Assembly: GCA_902797895.1 (NCBI GenBank)
Contig: CADBUS010000161.1
Coordinates: 1 to 8,113 of the forward strand
Reading direction: 5' to 3'
Length of the DNA stretch: 8,113 bases
Source of the DNA: an uncultured Bacteroidia bacterium
GTDB lineage: Bacteria > Bacteroidota > Bacteroidia > Bacteroidales > UBA932
Made by a program: the position numbers and the translations under genes. Below the pieces are notes generated by a model. That model did not search any database and was not told the origin of the DNA. It worked only from the letters and a program-made list of their open reading frames with translations. Of this stretch, positions 1 through 4,558 are shown piece by piece. The number at the start of each line of letters is the position of its first letter. Positions within the stretch are counted from its first letter, which is position 1.

Positions 1-522
1 GATCCACAAGATGTTGGTGGTCTTGGGCTTACAACAGGGCAAGTTGGATTTGTTTATGGAACTGTTGGTATTTTGGGACTTACAATAGGCGGTATATTGG
101 GCGGTTTGGTTGCAGCCAAAGATGGACTTAAAAAGTGGCTGTGGCCAATGGTCTGCGCCATCACCCTGCCGGACTTGGTTTATGTCTTTTTAAGCTATAT
201 GCAACAGTCGAGCCTGCTTACTATAAACATCTGTATATTTATTGAGCAGTTCGGTTATGGATTTGGCTTTACAGCCTATATGCTCTATCTAATCTATTTC
301 TCTGAGGGAGAGCATAAAACATCGCACTATGCAATATGTACAGGCTTTATGGCACTTGGTATGATGCTTCCTGGAATGATGGCCGGCTGGCTACAGGAGA
401 CTATCGGTTACCGCCACTTCTTTGTATGGGCAATGATTTGCTGCCTTGCAACATTCATAGTTTGTGCATTTATAAAGATAGATCCGCAATTTGGAAAAAA
501 AGGAGAGCAAGTAAGCTCTTAA
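1..522 (+). CDS. ampG: AmpG-type MFS permease (muropeptide/amino-sugar importer), 3' part only
   Basis: The reading frame is open from base 1 and the start lies off the left edge, so about 173 C-terminal residues are visible. The product is an inner-membrane MFS protein. Hydrophobic helices alternate with short basic loops (AAKDGLKKW), a Gly-rich helix (LGLTIGGILGGLV) is present, and the last helices carry FMALGMMLPGMMAGW and GYRHFFVWAM. The tail is short and charged, as is usual for MFS C-termini. From family knowledge, this layout matches the C-terminal half of AmpG, which imports GlcNAc-anhydroMurNAc peptides with protons. Bacteroidales versions share the TSHYAICTGFMALGM stretch. The next gene, 19 bp downstream on the same strand, is a NamZ-type muramidase, which supports a cell-wall sugar substrate. 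The exact substrate (muropeptide, disaccharide or free MurNAc) is inferred. The first TTG/ATG codons inside the fragment are internal, not starts. Confidence 0.8.
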   Translation, partial: DPQDVGGLGLTTGQVGFVYGTVGILGLTIGGILGGLVAAKDGLKKWLWPMVCAITLPDLVYVFLSYMQQSSLLTINICIFIEQFGYGFGFTAYMLYLIYFSEGEHKTSHYAICTGFMALGMMLPGMMAGWLQETIGYRHFFVWAMICCLATFIVCAFIKIDPQFGKKGEQVSS

Positions 523-541
523 TATTTAATAAGTTACAGAT

Positions 542-1867
542 ATGAAAAAGTTTTTTTATACACACAAAATAGCGGCAAGAGTTATTGCATTAACTCTATC
601 GCTCTTTGCAATAAGTTATATTACAGCAAATTGCCAAAGCAAGCAAGAGGAGAGTTCCGGCTCCGATAAGATAGTTCAAACCTACAAGCATATTGCAGTC
701 AAGCCAGGTATTGAGGTGTTGCGCAGCAAAGATTTTGCTCCGCTTAAAGGCAAGCGGATAGGGCTGCTAACAAACCCTACCGGAGTAGATAGGCAGCTTA
801 ACTCTACAATAGATATTCTCCACAATGCCAAGGAGGTAAACCTTGTTGCCCTCTATGCTCCGGAGCACGGAGTACGCGGAGATATTTATGCCGGAGGAGC
901 GGTAAAAGATGCTAAAGATCCCGATACCGGTTTGCCGGTTTACTCCGTATATGGGCAGAACAGAAAGCCCTCTGCCGAGTTTTTGAAAAATGTAGATGCG
1001 GTGGTTTTTGATATTCAAGATATAGGTTGCCGCTCCTACACATTTGTAAGTTCGCTCGGCCTTATGATGGAGGCTTGTGCAGAGGCCGGCAAGGAGTTTA
1101 TTGTTTTGGATAGGCCCAACCCACTTGGAGGTGATAGAGTTGAGGGTAATATAGTGGAGGATGGATTTCACTCCTTTGTAAGCCAGTTCAAGATTCCGTA
1201 TCTCTATGGCCTTACACTCGGCGAGCTGGCTTTAATGCTCAACGGAGAGAAGATGCTCTCAAAGGGAGTGCAGTGCAAGCTCACCGTTATACCTATGGAG
1301 GGGTGGCGCAGAAAGATGGTTTATGAAGAGACTAACTTGCCGTGGATTCTCCCCTCTCCACACATACCTCAAATACCAAATGCCTACTACTATCCTGTTA
1401 GCGGAATAATGGGGGAACTTGGCTATATATCTGAGGGAGTGGGCTATACACTGCCATTCCAACTCTTTGTGGCAGAGTGGATAGATGGTGCAAAGCTCTC
1501 AAAAAGTATGAATAGTCTGAATCTGCCAGGGGTGCAGTTCCGCCCAATCTACATCACTCCATATTATGGAGCAAAGAAGGGGCTCTACTGCGGAGGTGTG
1601 CAGGTATATATAACAGACTACTCAAGAGCCCGCCTTGTGGAGATACAATTCCTTGTTATGCAGGAGCTTGCAAAGCTCTATCCGGATAAGAAAGTGTTTG
1701 AGAACGCCAACAGCAAACGGTTCAGAATGTTTGATATTGTTTGTGGCACAGATTACATAAGAAAGAACTTCTCAAAGAACTATCTGTGGAGCGATGTTAA
1801 GGAGTATTTTGAGAAAGACGAGGATGCATTTAAGGAGCGCAGCAAAAAATATTACCTCTACAAATAA
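542..1867 (+). CDS. namZ: NamZ exo-beta-N-acetylmuramidase (DUF1343 family), exported
   Basis: This 441-residue protein has the full DUF1343 layout. The family (B. subtilis YbbC/NamZ, Tannerella NamZ) removes MurNAc from the non-reducing end of peptidoglycan fragments. An N-terminal export signal (about residues 1-31) is followed by a low-complexity linker. The Rossmann-like catalytic domain contains GLLTNPTGV (74-82), YAPEHGVRGD (105-114), VVFDIQDIGCRSYTF (154-168) and LDRPNPLGG (189-197). The Glu of the EHG motif (E108) is the likely catalytic residue by family analogy. The C-terminal domain has PSPHIPQIPNAYYYPVSG (271-288) and ends in the charged SKKYYLYK. Length is normal for a secreted family member. 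ATG at 542 directly precedes a basic-hydrophobic signal and lies 19 bp after the permease stop, so the two are probably co-transcribed. The SD is weak. Cys31 could be a lipidation site, but its -1 residue is Asn, which is unusual; SPI cleavage is the alternative. Freed MurNAc would be taken up by a permease such as the upstream one. Confidence 0.93.
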   Translation: MKKFFYTHKIAARVIALTLSLFAISYITANCQSKQEESSGSDKIVQTYKHIAVKPGIEVLRSKDFAPLKGKRIGLLTNPTGVDRQLNSTIDILHNAKEVNLVALYAPEHGVRGDIYAGGAVKDAKDPDTGLPVYSVYGQNRKPSAEFLKNVDAVVFDIQDIGCRSYTFVSSLGLMMEACAEAGKEFIVLDRPNPLGGDRVEGNIVEDGFHSFVSQFKIPYLYGLTLGELALMLNGEKMLSKGVQCKLTVIPMEGWRRKMVYEETNLPWILPSPHIPQIPNAYYYPVSGIMGELGYISEGVGYTLPFQLFVAEWIDGAKLSKSMNSLNLPGVQFRPIYITPYYGAKKGLYCGGVQVYITDYSRARLVEIQFLVMQELAKLYPDKKVFENANSKRFRMFDIVCGTDYIRKNFSKNYLWSDVKEYFEKDEDAFKERSKKYYLYK

Positions 1868-1877
1868 CACAGAGTGC

Positions 1878-1905
1878 GTAGGTTTGTGCTATGGCGCAAG
1901 CCTAT
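1878..1905 (+). terminator. 12-bp hairpin after namZ, without a T-tract
   Basis: GTAGGTTTGTGC (1878-1889) pairs with GCGCAAGCCTAT (1894-1905) across a TATG loop: 12 bp including three G-U wobbles. It starts 11 nt after the namZ stop. No run of T follows (the next bases are ACTACTTTGAG), so it is not a canonical intrinsic terminator. It may be a 3'-end stabilising hairpin or a weak attenuator before the next gene. The rest of the 124-bp gap holds a 5-bp inverted repeat (GAGGT/ACCTC, 1959-1977) and no confident promoter. Confidence 0.4.
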
Positions 1906-1991
1906 ACTACTTTGAGTATTAGTGCGTTATTGTTGTGGCATAGTGTTTGTAACTATTGAGGTAAATTACTAACCTCAAAAACTAAAAAGCT

Positions 1992-2897
1992 ATGAGAACA
2001 AACACTATCTACAATGTATGCTCAGCATTACTTGCAGCAGCGCTTATCCTCACCGCTTCATACGAGGTAGCGGCTCAGTCCTCCACAAGGAGAAACAACT
2101 CCGGTAGCAGCTCAACCGATCGCACTGCAACAGTAAGCAGAAGCGGCGGCAGCGGCAATCGTGCAGCTGTGAGCAATCCTAATGACCGCAACGGCTCTAA
2201 CTTCAAGCCTGTAAACAGGAATGAAAACAAGCCGAACAATAACGGTAATGTTGGTAACAGGCCGAATAACAATGGCAATGTTACTAACAGGCCGAACAAT
2301 AACAATAAGGTTACTTACAAACCTAATAACAAGCCTAATAACAATCGTATTGTAAAAGAGAGCAAGCCTAAGGGGGTATATATCACCAGCAGAGATAAAG
2401 TGGGAAGGGTACGCGTAGCTCCAAGGGTTGTTCATCGTCCGGCTCCGGTTAGAAAGTACTACGATTTTGGCTATCGCTATACTATGCGTCCGGCCAACTA
2501 CTACAAGATAAGAGTTTCCGGTATCAGACTCTACTTCTGGGACGGCGTATGGTACAGATATCGCAATGGTTACTACGGAGTTTACAGGCCGCCTGTTGGC
2601 ACCGTAATCCCAATATCCTATATCAGCTCTGCACTCTACCCTGTTGATTTTGAGTATGATGCCGGCTATGGAACTACCTACTATGTAGATTCTTACGCCA
2701 ACTTCTACATCAGAATCAACGGTAGTGAGCTAAGGATTGTAAATGCTCCCGATGGGGCAGTACTCTACAATCTTCCGAGCGATTACTCAGAGGTGGTTTA
2801 CAACGGCTTTGTTTACTACAGAGTAGGTAACTCCATCTTTGAGAAGGTAAGAACTCCAAACGGCAGTTACTTCTGCGCAGTTGGGCTTTACAGATAG
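1992..2897 (+). CDS. Secreted protein of unknown function: Asn-rich repeat linker plus Tyr-rich beta domain (DUF6515-like)
   Basis: This 301-residue protein has three parts. Residues 1-28 form a signal peptide (ALLAAALILTASYEVAA|Q), a typical Bacteroidota SPI site. Residues 29-125 are a low-complexity Ser/Asn/Arg/Lys linker containing a 10-residue tandem repeat of pattern N(K/R)PNNNGNV(G/T) at 79-118. Residues 126-301 form a Tyr/Val/Gly-rich, probably all-beta domain with recurring units: YFWDGVWYRYRNGYYGVYRP (181-200), then FYIRINGSELRIVNAPDGAV (238-257), then VVYNGFVYYRVGNSIFEKV (268-286). The pattern of a short aromatic strand, G-x-x-Y-Y-R and then P-x-G recalls DUF6515-type proteins, from memory and not searched. 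It has no catalytic motif. Export to periplasm or surface is likely, and a wall- or surface-associated structural role is only a guess. ATG at 1992 is chosen because it begins the signal peptide. No SD is present, only an A-rich leader. A strong terminator follows 25 bp after the stop. Confidence 0.85.
   Translation: MRTNTIYNVCSALLAAALILTASYEVAAQSSTRRNNSGSSSTDRTATVSRSGGSGNRAAVSNPNDRNGSNFKPVNRNENKPNNNGNVGNRPNNNGNVTNRPNNNNKVTYKPNNKPNNNRIVKESKPKGVYITSRDKVGRVRVAPRVVHRPAPVRKYYDFGYRYTMRPANYYKIRVSGIRLYFWDGVWYRYRNGYYGVYRPPVGTVIPISYISSALYPVDFEYDAGYGTTYYVDSYANFYIRINGSELRIVNAPDGAVLYNLPSDYSEVVYNGFVYYRVGNSIFEKVRTPNGSYFCAVGLYR
2226..2345 (+). repeat. 30-bp tandem repeat, about 4 copies, inside the coding sequence
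   Basis: Units start at 2226, 2256, 2286 and 2316. The first two differ by a few bases, the third diverges at its end, and the fourth is degenerate. They encode NKPNNNGNVG, NRPNNNGNVT, NRPNNNNKVT and YKPNNKPNNN. The period is a multiple of three, so copy-number change by slippage would lengthen or shorten the linker without shifting the frame. Confidence 0.85.
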
Positions 2898-2901
2898 TTG
2901 G

Positions 2902-2965
2902 GTAGCTTCAACATAATATAGAAAAGAGAGACATTGTCTCTCTTTTTTAGTAGCATCAACATAAT
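2902..2965 (+). repeat. 16-bp direct repeats flanking the terminator
   Basis: GTAGCTTCAACATAAT (2902-2917) recurs as GTAGCATCAACATAAT (2950-2965), 15 of 16 bases identical. The two copies bracket the terminator hairpin at 2922-2946. The first copy starts 5 bp after the stop of the preceding gene. This could be a duplicated target or part of a repeat family that includes the palindromes immediately downstream. Confidence 0.6.
2922..2948 (+). terminator. Intrinsic terminator of the 1992-2897 gene, probably bidirectional
   Basis: AAAAGAGAGAC (2922-2932) pairs perfectly with GTCTCTCTTTT (2936-2946) across a 3-nt ATT loop, and the T run continues to 2948. On the minus strand the stem ends in TTTT, so it can also stop transcription arriving from the convergent pepT operon. 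It starts 25 bp after the stop codon at 2897. Confidence 0.85.
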
Positions 2966-2975
2966 GAGGCAGACC

Positions 2976-3094
2976 AAAAAGTCGCTTTAGCGACCGGCCG
3001 CTTCTGTGGCCGCAGTGCTCCCTGGGGAGCTGTGGCTTTAGCCACTGAGGGGTTAAAGATGTTGTTTGATTCGCTGTATAACAGCGAATCAAAC
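2976..3094. repeat. Cluster of five consecutive palindromic stem-loops (intergenic repeat element)
   Basis: Five inverted repeats follow almost end to end. GTCGCT-TT-AGCGAC lies at 2981-2994. CGGCC...GGCCG lies at 2995-3012 (7 bp counting an inner G-U and C-G, loop TTCT). GCTCCC-TG-GGGAGC lies at 3017-3030 and GTGGCT-TT-AGCCAC at 3032-3045. GTTTGATTCGCTGT-ATA-ACAGCGAATCAAAC lies at 3064-3094, a perfect 14-bp stem. On the minus strand the first is followed by TTTTT (complement of 2976-2980) and would work as a terminator. Also on that strand, 3053-3017 reads AACCCCTCAGT, palindrome, AGCTCCCC. I recall that module from intergenic repeats in many gut bacterial genomes (memory, not searched). Reading frames across it have no recognisable domain. 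This is a repeat or structured-RNA region, with no gene I can support. Confidence 0.7.
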
Positions 3095-3148
3095 TTAAAG
3101 TGCGTAGAATGAGTGGATTGCTTTTTGCGTAGCTGTGGGATAGCGAAA

Positions 3149-3178
3149 GGGGGTGCAAAACACTTTTTGATCACCCCC
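3149..3178 (-). terminator. Likely terminator of the OPT-pepT operon
   Basis: GGGGGTG (3149-3155) pairs with CACCCCC (3172-3178). Inside it, CAAAA (3156-3160) pairs with TTTTG (3165-3169), leaving a CACT loop and a 2-nt bulge: 12 bp in total. On the minus strand the hairpin is followed by TTTCGC, a short T-run. It lies about 110 nt beyond the pepT stop. A further outer pairing, TGCGTAGC (3126-3133) with GCTAcaCGCA (3180-3189), is possible. The rest of 3190-3289 is AT-rich and holds only a 12-bp palindrome, TTGCTGCAGCAA (3194-3205). Confidence 0.5.
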
Positions 3179-3289
3179 TGCTACACGCACAATTTGCTGC
3201 AGCAACCCTGTTATATAGAAAAATTAAATTCAAAACAGAAGTGCAATGTTTTTGAAATCCATAACTTGGTTTTCAAATAGTACAAACTG

Positions 3290-4513
3290 TTAAATTTTCA
3301 CCTCTGATATATTCAAGATTACTTCTACCGCCTTCTCCATACTCTCTATTGGCACATACTCCAATTTGCCGTGGAAGTTGTGGCCGCCTGCAAAGATATT
3401 TGGGCAAGGGAGCCCTCTGAATGAGAGCATTGCTCCATCTGTGCCGCCTCTTATTGGCTGCACCTTAGGCTTTACCTTGGCCTTCTTCATAGCATCTATA
3501 GCCTTTTGAACTATAAAGTACTTAGGCTCCACAATCTTACGCATATTGTAGTATTGGTCTTTTACGGTAATCTTTACCACCCCTTTGCCATACTTTTTCT
3601 CCATCTTCTGCTGTATGGAGAGCATCATTCTTTTGCGGGCGTTGAACTTGGCTGTATCGTGGTCTCTTATTATCAGATTTGCCGAGGCGTTTTCTACCGT
3701 TCCGCTAACTCCAACTATGTGGAAAAAGCCCTGATACTTTTCTGTATGCTCCGGCCTCTCTTTTGGCGGCAGCATTGCAAGTGCCTCATTCATAACTACT
3801 ATGGCATTAACCATTTTGCCCTTGGCATAGCCCGGATGAATATTGCAACCCTGCACCTCTATCTTTGCAGAGGCGGCATTAAAGTTCTCAAACTCAAGCT
3901 CCCCGATAGCTCCGCCATCCATAGTGTAGCCAAAGTCTGCGCCAAAATCTTTTACAGAAAAGTTCTCTACTCCGCGCCCCACCTCCTCATCGGGAGTGAA
4001 ACCTATTTTAATTGTACCGTGCTTAAACTCAGGGTGGTTGACCATATACTCTGCGGCGCACATTATCTCTGCAACACCGGCCTTATCATCTGCGCCAAGC
4101 AGGGTAGTGCCGTCTGTAGTAATGAGTGTCTGCCCCTTATATCCTTTAAGTTCAGGGAATAGCGCGGTTGAGAGTTTAATCTTCTTGGCCTTGTTGAGCA
4201 CTATATCCTTTCCGTTGTAATTTGGAATTATCTGCGGCTTGATATCCTTGCCGCTCGCATCAGGAGCGGTATCTACGTGGGCGATAAAACCAATTACAGG
4301 TGCCTTTTGCCCCTTTGGTAAATTGGAAGGGATGGTTGCCATAAGCACTCCCTTTGGAGTTGTCTTTACCTTTATCCCCATCTGTTTCAGCTCTTTAGCC
4401 AAAAGCTCTATCAGCTCTTTCTGGCGCTCTGTAGAGGGTGCTGCGGTAGATTCCGGATCTGAGGTTGTCCAAACCCCCACATAGCGTAAAAATTTATCTT
4501 GTACCTTTTCCAT
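3290..4513 (-). CDS. pepT: Peptidase T (tripeptide aminopeptidase, M20B zinc metallopeptidase)
   Basis: This 407-residue cytoplasmic enzyme removes the N-terminal residue of tripeptides using two zinc ions. All family metal and catalytic positions are visible: H79 and D81 in GFIAHVDTAPD, D142 in LLGADDKAG, E176 and E177 in GFTPDEEVGRG, D199 in YTMDGG, and H381 in GGHNFHGKLEY. By homology to E. coli PepT, D81 and E176 are the catalytic residues. The dimerisation (lid) domain sits between about 207 and 320 and includes GCNIHPGYAKGKMVNA (222-237). The PIRGGTDGAMLSFRGLPCPN block (353-372) is characteristic. Length equals the usual 405-410. There is no signal peptide. ATG at 4513 is preceded by AAAGAGAT, a passable SD. 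The gene lies 45 bp behind the OPT transporter on the same strand, which suggests that imported oligopeptides are its substrates. Confidence 0.97.
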   Translation of the reverse strand: MEKVQDKFLRYVGVWTTSDPESTAAPSTERQKELIELLAKELKQMGIKVKTTPKGVLMATIPSNLPKGQKAPVIGFIAHVDTAPDASGKDIKPQIIPNYNGKDIVLNKAKKIKLSTALFPELKGYKGQTLITTDGTTLLGADDKAGVAEIMCAAEYMVNHPEFKHGTIKIGFTPDEEVGRGVENFSVKDFGADFGYTMDGGAIGELEFENFNAASAKIEVQGCNIHPGYAKGKMVNAIVVMNEALAMLPPKERPEHTEKYQGFFHIVGVSGTVENASANLIIRDHDTAKFNARKRMMLSIQQKMEKKYGKGVVKITVKDQYYNMRKIVEPKYFIVQKAIDAMKKAKVKPKVQPIRGGTDGAMLSFRGLPCPNIFAGGHNFHGKLEYVPIESMEKAVEVILNISEVKI

Positions 4514-4558
4514 ATCTCTTTTTTTATCGCGATGGTTAAATACTTTATACTTTATTCC

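Noticed and set aside
1879..1886. TAGGTTTG as a -7 promoter box for the 1992 gene
   Set aside because: It matches TAnnTTTG, but it lies inside a 12-bp hairpin stem, has no TTTG -33 partner, and is over 100 nt from the start codon.
2226..2345. CRISPR-like array
   Set aside because: The 30-bp period has no spacers, is in frame with a signal-peptide protein, and encodes a regular Asn-rich peptide repeat.
2075..2435. Two minus-strand ORFs opposite the Asn-rich linker
   Set aside because: The Leu-Pro and Ile-Val rich repeats are the reverse reading of the 30-bp coding repeat. They have no promoter, no RBS and no independent support.
2787..3158. Minus-strand ORF of 123 codons across the palindrome cluster
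   Set aside because: It overlaps the end of a real gene, runs through two terminators and several inverted repeats, and its translation has no domain. Parts such as YVDAT and YVEAT simply reflect the 16-bp direct repeats.
3095..3289. Small gene or MITE with transposase remnants downstream of pepT
   Set aside because: Only tiny frames are present, with no conserved residues. I see the hairpins described and AT-rich filler.
3506..4162. Plus-strand ORF of 218 codons
   Set aside because: It lies wholly antisense to pepT, whose metal ligands are intact. Its Cys/His/Tyr-rich composition is typical of a shadow frame.
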